Assembly (NCBI GenBank): GCA_945872805.1
Contig: CAMCBE010000148.1
Span: 1 to 5,714 of the forward strand
From: Chitinophaga pinensis
GTDB taxonomy: Bacteria > Bacteroidota > Bacteroidia > Chitinophagales > Chitinophagaceae
Direction: 5' to 3'
DNA: 5,714 nt
Shown here: positions 1 through 5,714 of the stretch, piece by piece
How positions within the stretch are numbered: the first letter of the stretch is position 1
Layout of the letters: each line of letters begins with the position of its first letter
The notes under the pieces: model-generated
What the model saw: only the letters and a program-made list of their open reading frames with translations
Databases searched by the model: none
Told to the model about the DNA's origin: nothing
Position numbers and translations under genes: made by a program

Positions 1-289
1 AAACAGGATGCTCCATTTGGAAAAATCTTAGGTATGGATCTTTCATCATTGAAATGCCTTCAGGCTTTACATATGAAAGAATGCCATAACGGCCCAACAA
101 CCACTGATATAATCCCAACAGCAAGGTGATATGCGCTGCTATCATTGTAAATAACCATATCTTTTTATCTGATGCTTCAAATGGTTTCTTTGAAGACATG
201 CCGATGTAACTTTTATAAATTGATAAAACAAGTAGTATTAAAATAATCCAACGCAGTAAATTATGGAGATGTAATAGTCCGGTTTGCAT
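1..289 (-). CDS. Small multi-pass membrane protein of the Bacteroidota 'cytochrome B'-annotated type, 5' part only
   Basis: Reading the minus strand from an ATG at 289-287 gives 96 uninterrupted codons that run off the left edge, so the C-terminus is missing. The protein starts MQTGLLHLHNLLRW, followed by a hydrophobic segment at about residues 11-25, a polar stretch with a KKPFEASDKK-like loop (34-43), a second hydrophobic segment (about 44-66, containing H53 and an LLLGLYQW core), and a loop ending MMKDPYLRFFQMEHPV. From memory this pattern (H-L-H-N-L-x-R-W start, KPF..DKK loop, AAH..LLLG segment, MKD..RFF..EH) matches a family of roughly 140-150 residues common in Bacteroidota and often annotated 'hypothetical protein' or 'cytochrome B'. 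If so, about 50 residues are missing. Heme binding is not demonstrated; H7, H9, H53 and H94 are the visible histidines. The gene is divergent from tgt. The frame is closed upstream by a stop inside the heptad repeat, and no other ATG lies between. No Shine-Dalgarno sequence is seen. Confidence 0.8.
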   Translation of the reverse strand, partial: MQTGLLHLHNLLRWIILILLVLSIYKSYIGMSSKKPFEASDKKIWLFTMIAAHITLLLGLYQWLLGRYGILSYVKPEGISMMKDPYLRFFQMEHPV

Positions 290-332
290 AGTTTTATATT
301 TCAGTAAATGTAGTAAAAAAAATGCAGAGACC

Positions 333-451
333 TGAGATGATAGAGGTTAGAGGTTAGAGGTTAGAGGTTAGAGGTTAGAGGTTAGAGGTTAGAGGTTAGA
401 GGTTAGGGGTTGGAAGTTAGGGATGAGATGTGAGTCGTGAGAAATGAGATT
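333..451. repeat. Heptanucleotide tandem array, 17 in-phase units with a perfect TTAGAGG core
   Basis: Cutting the plus strand every 7 bases from 333 gives TGAGATG, ATAGAGG, eight perfect TTAGAGG copies (347-402), TTAGGGG, TTGGAAG, TTAGGGA, TGAGATG, TGAGTCG, TGAGAAA and TGAGATT. After 451 the pattern stops. The period holds without an indel over 119 bases, although the outer units differ from the core. The unit TGAGATG occurs at both edges (333-339 and 424-430). The array occupies about half of the 235-base gap between the divergent membrane-protein gene and tgt. There are no spacers and no flanking long inverted repeats. It is best described as a simple-sequence minisatellite. It contains stop codons in the minus-strand frame of the neighbouring gene, so it is not coding there. 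Confidence 0.95.
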
Positions 452-524
452 ATGTTTTAACGTGTTTGCAGATAAAATTCGATATGGATTTCGGACATCT
501 GATGGGGGTTGATTAACTTGCAGC

Positions 525-1664
525 ATGTCTTCGTTAAAATTTACCTTGGAAAATAAGGACCCGCATTCTAGTGCGAGAGCAGGGACTATCCTGACAGATC
601 ATGGAATAATTCAAACTCCTATTTTCATGCCGGTTGGTACGGCAGGAACGGTTAAAGGCCTTACCCAAAAACAGCTAAACGACGATGTACGTGCTCAAAT
701 CATCTTGGGGAATACATATCACTTGTACTTAAGGCCCGGACTAGAGGTACTTCAATCCGCTGGTGGGTTACATAAATTCAAGCATTGGGATAAACCCATT
801 TTAACGGATAGCGGTGGCTATCAAGTTTTTTCCCTTGCCAACAGTAGAAAAATCAGCGAAGAGGGTGTAGTATTTCAAAGTCATATCGATGGTTCCAAGC
901 ACTTGTTTTCTCCTGAAAAAGCAATAGACATTCAGCGTATAATTGGAGGTGATATTATCATGGCCTTCGATGAATGTCCACCCTACCCTAGTGAATATAA
1001 ATACGTCAAATCATCTATGGAATTAACACATCGGTGGCTCGATCGATGTGTTGAACAATTCAACAGAACAGAATCGTTATATGGTCATTCGCAAAATTTG
1101 TTTCCCATAGTTCAAGGTGGAACAGAAAAAGACCTTCGCATAGCATCATGCGAATATATTGCATCGAAAGATGCAGCAGGAAATGCTATCGGAGGATTAA
1201 GTGTGGGAGAACCGATTCCACTGATTTATGAATTTTGTGGTTTATGCTGCGAACATCTTCCCGAACAAAAACCACGTTATTTAATGGGCGTTGGAACACC
1301 TGCTGATCTGCTTGAATGCATCGCATTAGGTGTTGATATGTTCGACTGTGTTATGCCAACGCGAAATGGAAGGAATGCCATGTTATTTACTACAGAAGGG
1401 ATTATTAATATTGATAATAAAAAATGGGAGTTTGACCATAGCCCAATTGATCAGGGGCTCGACAACGAAACATCCAATTATTATTCCAAGTCTTACCTCA
1501 GGCACCTCATGAAGAGCAAAGAACTATTGGGACTAACAATTGCCAGCATTCAAAATCTAGCCTTCTACCTCTGGCTAGTAACCGAAGCACGAAAACAAAT
1601 TGTTGCAGGAAGTTTTTCAAGTTGGAAAGCAACTATGATGCCGATTATCACAAAACGACTTTAA
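525..1664 (+). CDS. tgt: tRNA-guanine(34) transglycosylase (queuosine biosynthesis)
   Basis: Replaces the anticodon wobble guanine (G34) of tRNAs for Asp, Asn, His and Tyr with preQ1, the committed tRNA step of queuosine synthesis; a cytosolic TIM-barrel enzyme. At 379 residues it has the usual bacterial length. By motif alignment to the Zymomonas mobilis enzyme, the catalytic aspartates are D95 (LTDSGGYQ), D149 (FDEC) and the nucleophile D274 (DMFDCVMPTRNGRN). The base-binding residues Q197, G224, L225 and M254 are present. C151 and V227 correspond to the Cys/Val pair of bacterial, preQ1-using enzymes. The C-terminal zinc site is gone: positions matching C318, C320, C323 and H349 are L312, N314, S317 and Q343, with constant spacing. 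An in-frame TGA at 510-512, with no start codon between, fixes ATG 525 as the start. There is no clear ribosome binding site; a GGGGG at 504-508 is too far upstream. The hydrolase gene follows after 53 bases on the same strand. Confidence 0.97.
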   Translation: MSSLKFTLENKDPHSSARAGTILTDHGIIQTPIFMPVGTAGTVKGLTQKQLNDDVRAQIILGNTYHLYLRPGLEVLQSAGGLHKFKHWDKPILTDSGGYQVFSLANSRKISEEGVVFQSHIDGSKHLFSPEKAIDIQRIIGGDIIMAFDECPPYPSEYKYVKSSMELTHRWLDRCVEQFNRTESLYGHSQNLFPIVQGGTEKDLRIASCEYIASKDAAGNAIGGLSVGEPIPLIYEFCGLCCEHLPEQKPRYLMGVGTPADLLECIALGVDMFDCVMPTRNGRNAMLFTTEGIINIDNKKWEFDHSPIDQGLDNETSNYYSKSYLRHLMKSKELLGLTIASIQNLAFYLWLVTEARKQIVAGSFSSWKATMMPIITKRL

Positions 1665-1717
1665 GAATTGAACCTTCTTTTGTACATTGTAGCTAGATTT
1701 ATATAGATAATATAGCA

Positions 1718-2512
1718 ATGAAAAAAATTACATTCACATTAACCTTGTTATTTGCGTTCATGAGTTCCACTTTCGCACAAAACAGAGACTTGTTTGAAAA
1801 ACAATTATTCATTTCAGGGGATGATACCCTACTCTGCAGGATTTTATCTCCTATGAATTTTGATGCCAGCAAAAAATATCCGCTTATCATATTTTTGCAT
1901 GGTTCGGGTGAGAGAGGAAGTGATAATGATGCACAATTAACGTGGGGTGGCGACCTCTTTTTAGATTCAGTGAACAGAGCAAAATTTCCGGCTATTGTAG
2001 TCTTCCCTCAGTGTCCAAATACAAGTAAATGGTCTGAATACAACAAATCATCAAAAACGGATAGCACCGGCTATGCATGGGGAGCAGATCAACCGATGTT
2101 AAAACCCTTGAAATTGGTTTCAGATTTTATTGATACCCTATTGGGATCATCGGTAGTTGACAAGAAGAGAGTATATATTGGCGGACTATCCATGGGAGGA
2201 TTCGGAACCTTAGAATTATTATGGATAAAGCCAGGTGTATTTGCCGCGGCCGTTCCTATTTGTGGCGCAGGCAATCCTGAAAAAGTAAAGTCATATCAGC
2301 CGAACCTTCCTATTTGGCTATTTCATGGTGAAAAGGATCCAGTCATTCCCGTATCTAACTCCCGTTTGATCTACAACACGTTAAAAAAGACTACTGCAAA
2401 AGCTAAGTATACAGAATACCCAAATGTTGGGCACGACAGCTGGATAAATGCTTTTAATGAACCAGATTTATTACCCTGGTTATTCTCTCAAAAGCTTGCT
2501 GGAAAAAAATAA
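1718..2512 (+). CDS. Exported alpha/beta hydrolase (esterase / predicted peptidase, COG4099-like)
   Basis: A 264-residue serine hydrolase with a signal peptide: KK at residues 2-3, a hydrophobic core at about 4-16 and likely cleavage after A20 (TFA/Q), so it should act in the periplasm or outside. There is no lipobox cysteine. The fold markers are in order: beta strand plus oxyanion loop LIIFLHGSGERG (56-67), the nucleophile elbow GGLSMGG with S158 in G-x-S-x-G, the acid D207 in FHGEKDPVIP, and the base H239 in VGHDSW. The HGSGERG loop and triad spacing fit the group annotated as 'predicted peptidase', prolyl-oligopeptidase-like or dienelactone-hydrolase-like esterase. The catalytic domain stands alone, without an added Ig-like or beta-propeller domain. 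The substrate cannot be read from the sequence. An in-frame TAG at 1694-1696 supports this start. It may be co-transcribed with tgt, 53 bases upstream, and it converges with the receptor gene, leaving 3 bases between stop codons. Confidence 0.9.
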   Translation: MKKITFTLTLLFAFMSSTFAQNRDLFEKQLFISGDDTLLCRILSPMNFDASKKYPLIIFLHGSGERGSDNDAQLTWGGDLFLDSVNRAKFPAIVVFPQCPNTSKWSEYNKSSKTDSTGYAWGADQPMLKPLKLVSDFIDTLLGSSVVDKKRVYIGGLSMGGFGTLELLWIKPGVFAAAVPICGAGNPEKVKSYQPNLPIWLFHGEKDPVIPVSNSRLIYNTLKKTTAKAKYTEYPNVGHDSWINAFNEPDLLPWLFSQKLAGKK

Positions 2513-2515
2513 AAT

Positions 2516-4588
2516 TTAAAAGTCAATACTAACCCCGGCTGCAACAGTTCTACCTGGTGCACAATTATAATATCGTGAGCCAAACGCATTTAGGTCATTC
2601 CCTAAACTATATTTCTCATTTCCGATATTGTCTACGAGGATAAAGAAATCAAATTGCTTATGTTTTATTTGTTTCTTCAGACCTGTCTTCAATCGCCATA
2701 TTCTATACTCTTCTGCTATTGCAGTATTACCGTCATTCAATGGCAACTTGCCGATGTAATTGAAGTTTAGCGTTGTATAAAATCCATACAAATAAGCAGC
2801 ATCAATATTTAATCCAATTACTTCATCAGGTACACCCGTTAAGTTTTTACCATCAAAATTATTCCCAGCTATAGTATACTTAGTGAACTTAAAATTATTC
2901 TTTGTCACAGACTGCTCCACTTTTAAGTGATGAAGACCGCGCTCGCTTGATTTATGAATAAGTAATAGCTCAAGATGTGACTCAAATCCTTTTTGAATCG
3001 TTCCTCCTGCATTTACAAAATACTCAGCTCCATCTCCATTTAGTTGTCGAACGATAGCATCCTTTAATCTAAAATCAAATACACTAGCCACCCAACTCAA
3101 TCGATTGCGAAGGGTAGATAGCTTAATCCCTACTTCTTTATTCCATCCATATTCCGCTTGAAGTCCAGTATAGAAGCCCCCTGCAGAAGGTCTTATTTCT
3201 GCAATGGTTGGCGCGGAATATCCTTTATTAAATTGCACATAAATACCAAGAGATGAAATAGGATCAAACATCAAGGCTATCCGAGGCAATACCTGTGGAT
3301 TAAATTCTATAGGCGCCATGTTGTTCATGGGCAATCCTTTCGTTCTTTTCAACTGATAATCATATGCATTTACGCTAAGTCCGGTTTGTATTTTAATAAA
3401 GCGAACCGGCGACAAACTCAATTGCGAGAAAGCAAATAATTGTTTTGCTGATACTTGATCAACCACTGAAATACCATTCGTTACTCCTTTGTTGTTTCCA
3501 CTGCTATCAATTTTATACTTACCGCGTTGTACCTCTGCACCAGTAACCCATTGAACTGGCACTGCCGTATTATTTTTTTCATAGATCAACTTTGCTCGCA
3601 ATCCAAGATTCGATTCTGCTCTTTTTTCAAACTGTGTAATAAATGGATTTATAAACGAAGTAAATGAGGTGGTGAAAGATGTGACCGTTTTCCATCGATC
3701 AGATAACGTATAGGTATTCGTTAATCCAATTAACGCAGTTCTATTTCTAACACTTGCATGCTGTTCGATGGCAGAGGGAAGAACTTGAGTTGCAGGCCTT
3801 GCCTGACGTGGATTTGCCGAAAATTGCGCGGGGTTCAAACCGCCGGGTGTTTGATAATACAAATCAGACAATAGCACTATACCTTCGGTACTAATGTTAG
3901 GATTAGACTGACTTTTAAAAGCATATTGAATATTGTCTTTTCTAAGTCGACTTTGTTGCCTATACCCATCCGATTGATTATGTACTTGACTCAATACTGA
4001 GCTGAAATTTTTAGATTGAAATCGATAGCTGACTTGTTCATTCGCTGCTCCATAACTTCCTCCTGATAATGCAATATGAAATGCTGAGGTATCCAATTTT
4101 TGATCATTCATGAATGACGGTGTACTAAGCAATATCGCCCCCCCTGTTCCAGCCCCATAAAGGCTTCCTGCCGGGCCTTTGATGACTTCAGCCTGTTCAA
4201 TGCCTGATATGTCCAATAAATTAATGTAAGTATTGCCCCCAGCATCGGTTAACATAAAATCATTCAAATAAATTTTCACGTTTCGTACACCAAAAGGAGA
4301 ACGCAATAAACTACCACGCATAGAAAGACGATAACTACCCGGAGAACGTTCTTCCATGCGCACTCCTGGAATCATGTTCATTGAAGGAAGCATGGAATAA
4401 GTAGATACTTTTTGAAAATCTTTTTTTGTTATGACAGAAATAGAGGCAGGAATCACTTTGACTTTGGCATTCGACTCAAATCCTTTGACCAATACATTTT
4501 CCATTTCAACTACTGAATCTGATCCTACCTGAGCGGAGGCATGTTCAATAAAAAAAATGATAAAACAAGTAATCAAATATTTTTTCAT
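2516..4588 (-). CDS. TonB-dependent outer-membrane receptor, siderophore/iron-complex type
   Basis: A 690-residue outer-membrane transporter that would import a scarce ligand using energy from TonB-ExbB-ExbD. It has a signal peptide with likely cleavage after A19 (ASA/Q), a short mature N-terminus with a TonB-box-like stretch (about 24-34, DSVVEMENVLV), a plug domain (about 42-157) with the conserved motif IKGPAGSLYGAGTGG (136-150), and a beta-barrel filling the remaining ~530 residues, enough for the usual 22 strands. The last residues GVSIDF end in the aromatic residue typical of barrel proteins. There is no N-terminal carboxypeptidase-like domain and no adjacent SusD gene, which argues against the SusC glycan type and for a FecA/FhuE-like iron-complex or small-molecule receptor. 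The ligand is unknown. A stop codon (plus-strand 4592-4594) two codons upstream fixes the start. Only about 24 bases separate the start from the pdhB terminator, and no Fur-like site is evident there. Confidence 0.92.
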   Translation of the reverse strand: MKKYLITCFIIFFIEHASAQVGSDSVVEMENVLVKGFESNAKVKVIPASISVITKKDFQKVSTYSMLPSMNMIPGVRMEERSPGSYRLSMRGSLLRSPFGVRNVKIYLNDFMLTDAGGNTYINLLDISGIEQAEVIKGPAGSLYGAGTGGAILLSTPSFMNDQKLDTSAFHIALSGGSYGAANEQVSYRFQSKNFSSVLSQVHNQSDGYRQQSRLRKDNIQYAFKSQSNPNISTEGIVLLSDLYYQTPGGLNPAQFSANPRQARPATQVLPSAIEQHASVRNRTALIGLTNTYTLSDRWKTVTSFTTSFTSFINPFITQFEKRAESNLGLRAKLIYEKNNTAVPVQWVTGAEVQRGKYKIDSSGNNKGVTNGISVVDQVSAKQLFAFSQLSLSPVRFIKIQTGLSVNAYDYQLKRTKGLPMNNMAPIEFNPQVLPRIALMFDPISSLGIYVQFNKGYSAPTIAEIRPSAGGFYTGLQAEYGWNKEVGIKLSTLRNRLSWVASVFDFRLKDAIVRQLNGDGAEYFVNAGGTIQKGFESHLELLLIHKSSERGLHHLKVEQSVTKNNFKFTKYTIAGNNFDGKNLTGVPDEVIGLNIDAAYLYGFYTTLNFNYIGKLPLNDGNTAIAEEYRIWRLKTGLKKQIKHKQFDFFILVDNIGNEKYSLGNDLNAFGSRYYNCAPGRTVAAGVSIDF

Positions 4589-4610
4589 CTTCTAGTATGT
4601 TGGTGAAACT

Positions 4611-4636
4611 AAAAACCCGGCAACTAGACCGGGTTT
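4611..4636 (-). terminator. Intrinsic terminator of pdhB
   Basis: An 8-bp perfect stem AAACCCGG (4613-4620) / CCGGGTTT (4629-4636) encloses an 8-base loop (4621-4628). Read on the minus strand, the descending arm runs into a T tract (TTTTT, partly in the stem, then AGTTT), as expected for Rho-independent termination of pdhB, whose stop codon is 18 bases upstream. The plus-strand side continues CTTCTAATTG, a poor T tract, and no plus-strand gene ends nearby. The orientation call is therefore minus. Confidence 0.85.
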
Positions 4637-4653
4637 CTTCTAATTGAATATTA

Positions 4654-5640
4654 TTATTTTTTCAAATACATCACTTCTTTTACCAAATTGACTGTTCTAG
4701 GAACATCAGGAAGATAAGCTGCTACTAGATTTGGTGCGTAGTGCATAGGTGCATCTGGCGCAGTAATTCTTCGTATTGGTGCATCTAAATAATCAAACCC
4801 TTCTTTCTGAATTCTATATGCGATTTCAGAAGACACCGAAGCAAATGGCCATTGTTCTTCAACAATTACCAAGCGATTTGTTTTCTTAACACTTTCTAGG
4901 ATTGTCATCCAATCAAGTGGACGTATGGTTCTCAAATCAATTACTTCAGCACTGATTCCTTCTTTTTCCAATTCTTCTGCAGCACCGAGAGCTACTTTCA
5001 TCATCTTGCTGAATGAAACGATGGTTACGTCTCTTCCTGGTCTCTTGATATCGGCTTTACCAATTGGAATAAGGTATTCTTCTAATGGAACTTCGCCTTT
5101 ATCGCCATACATCACTTCACTTTCCATGAATATTACTGGATCATTATCGCGTATGGCACTCTTCAATAAGCCTTTGCCGTCGTATGGGTTTGAAACTGAA
5201 ATCACTTTTAAACCAGGAATATTGGCGAACATACTTTCAAATGCAGTAGAGTGCTGAGCCCCTAATTGTCCGGCAGAACCATTTGGACCACGAAAAACGA
5301 TAGGGCAACCTATTTGTCCGCCACTCATAGCAAGCATCTTAGAGGCTGTATTTAAAATTTGATCTAATGGAAGAGCTGCGAAATTCCAAGTCATGTACTC
5401 TACAATGGGCCTTAAGCCATTTTGAGCGGCCCCAACGGCAATACCTGTAAATCCAAGTTCAGCGATAGGCGTATCAATAACGCGTTTGGGACCAAACTCA
5501 TCGAGCATGCCCTGACTAACCTTATAAGCGCCATTGTATTCAGCAACCTCTTCACCCATAAGGAGGACTTTAGGGTCTCTTCTCATTTCTTCCTGCATGG
5601 CTTCCCTGAGGGCTTCGCGAAAGGCAATTATCCTTGACAT
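4654..5640 (-). CDS. pdhB: Pyruvate dehydrogenase E1 component, beta subunit
   Basis: Beta subunit of the alpha2beta2 thiamine-diphosphate-dependent E1 of the pyruvate dehydrogenase complex, which decarboxylates pyruvate and passes the acetyl group to E2 lipoate in the cytosol. At 328 residues it has the normal length for a stand-alone E1 beta. It has the pyrimidine-binding transketolase domain (about 4-180) and the C-terminal transketolase domain (about 195-318). Visible markers include GEEVAEYNGAYK (29-40), the cofactor-activating glutamate E61 in DTPIAELGF, H130 in GAQHS, EVIDLRTIRPLD (222-233) and VIVEEQW (258-264). Branched-chain E1 beta or acetoin dehydrogenase beta are close relatives; the wording of the motifs (AYKVSQG, FRGPNGSA) fits pyruvate dehydrogenase best. 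The alpha subunit gene is not in the window. An in-frame TAA (plus-strand 5650-5652) lies three codons upstream of the ATG. A consensus promoter precedes the gene and a terminator follows it, so it may be monocistronic. Confidence 0.96.
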   Translation of the reverse strand: MSRIIAFREALREAMQEEMRRDPKVLLMGEEVAEYNGAYKVSQGMLDEFGPKRVIDTPIAELGFTGIAVGAAQNGLRPIVEYMTWNFAALPLDQILNTASKMLAMSGGQIGCPIVFRGPNGSAGQLGAQHSTAFESMFANIPGLKVISVSNPYDGKGLLKSAIRDNDPVIFMESEVMYGDKGEVPLEEYLIPIGKADIKRPGRDVTIVSFSKMMKVALGAAEELEKEGISAEVIDLRTIRPLDWMTILESVKKTNRLVIVEEQWPFASVSSEIAYRIQKEGFDYLDAPIRRITAPDAPMHYAPNLVAAYLPDVPRTVNLVKEVMYLKK

Positions 5641-5656
5641 AATTTGAATTTAGAGT

Positions 5657-5675
5657 CATGCAAAAGTATTGCATG
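5657..5675. promoter_or_regulatory. Inverted repeat over the pdhB -7 element, possible operator
   Basis: CATGCAA (5657-5663), spacer AAGTA (5664-5668), TTGCATG (5669-5675): perfect 7-bp arms with a 5-base spacer. The left arm and spacer cover the -7 box at 5661-5668. The position suits a repressor site. However, 7-bp arms can arise by chance several times in a window this size, so only the location makes it notable. No T tract follows on either side, so it is not a terminator. Confidence 0.3.
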
Positions 5676-5693
5676 GAGGGGATATCAACAAAA
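5661..5693 (-). promoter_or_regulatory. Bacteroidota-type promoter of pdhB
   Basis: On the minus strand, TACTTTTG at 5668-5661 matches the Bacteroidota -7 consensus TAnnTTTG exactly. Upstream lie TTTTG (5693-5689) and TTG (5688-5686), giving spacers of 20 or 17 bases, within the accepted range for the -33 element. Transcription would start about 15 bases before the ATG, giving a very short leader with no Shine-Dalgarno sequence, which is normal in this phylum. The match is seen directly; the start site is inferred. Confidence 0.7.
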
Positions 5694-5714
5694 GATGTTA
5701 TAATTAAAAGCAAA

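Noticed and set aside
305..312. Minus-strand -7 box TACATTTA for the membrane-protein gene
   Set aside because: Lacks the final G and no TTTG/TTG is found at a suitable distance upstream, so not reported as a promoter.
333..451. CRISPR array
   Set aside because: Units are 7 bases and directly adjacent; there are no unique spacers and no cas genes.
452..524. preQ1 riboswitch upstream of tgt
   Set aside because: A preQ1-controlled leader would be logical, but there is no C-rich hairpin followed by an A-rich tail pairing back into the loop. The AGAGGTT strings in the heptad array resemble the start of a preQ1-I aptamer only by chance.
1663..1679. Terminator hairpin after tgt (AAGAA / TTCTT with a 7-base loop, then T)
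   Set aside because: The five-base stem has a single G-C pair, too weak to support a terminator call; read-through into the hydrolase gene is as likely.
1668..1701. Promoter for the hydrolase gene (TTG at 1668-1670, TAGATTTA at 1694-1701)
   Set aside because: The -7 box misses the final G of TAnnTTTG and the 23-base spacer is at the limit. The region is so AT-rich that such a match is expected by chance.
1330..2274. Small open frames inside tgt (1330-1512) and antisense to the hydrolase (1699-1890, 2089-2274)
   Set aside because: All overlap well-supported genes in another frame and show no protein-like features of their own.
4925..5637. Plus-strand open frames antisense to pdhB (4925-5257 and 5422-5637)
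   Set aside because: They are shadows of a strongly conserved gene; their translations show no recognisable domain and no start context.

Overview
The window looks like ordinary chromosomal DNA from a member of the Bacteroidota, plausibly Chitinophagaceae or a relative. The signs are: AT-rich DNA; start codons with no good Shine-Dalgarno sequence; a promoter matching the Bacteroidota consensus (TTTG, then TAnnTTTG) upstream of the last gene; a TonB-dependent receptor; a small membrane protein of a type I know only from this phylum; and a tRNA-guanine transglycosylase (Tgt) of the zinc-motif-lacking kind I recall from Bacteroidota. The family-level placement is inference.

Layout, left to right. 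(1) 1-289, minus strand: 5' part of a small membrane protein sometimes annotated 'cytochrome B'; it runs off the left edge. (2) 290-524: a divergent intergenic region holding a heptanucleotide tandem array (333-451) with eight perfect TTAGAGG units inside 17 in-phase heptads. (3) 525-1664, plus: tgt, the queuosine-pathway transglycosylase, with its catalytic residues intact but all four zinc ligands replaced. (4) 1718-2512, plus: an exported alpha/beta hydrolase with a complete Ser-Asp-His triad. (5) 2516-4588, minus: a TonB-dependent outer-membrane receptor, tail-to-tail with the hydrolase, with 3 bases between the stop codons. (6) 4589-4653: a short gap with a clear minus-strand intrinsic terminator. 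(7) 4654-5640, minus: the pyruvate dehydrogenase E1 beta subunit. (8) 5641-5714: its promoter, with an inverted repeat over the -7 element.

The genes do not form one pathway: tRNA modification, an exported esterase, outer-membrane uptake and central carbon metabolism sit side by side. The only possible functional link is between the exported hydrolase and the receptor, and it is weak because they are on opposite strands. I found no insertion sequence, tRNA, rRNA, CRISPR array or phage gene, and no convincing new multi-gene system. The points most worth a second look are the heptad array, the zinc-less Tgt, the palindrome in the pdhB promoter and the terminator placed just before the receptor gene.
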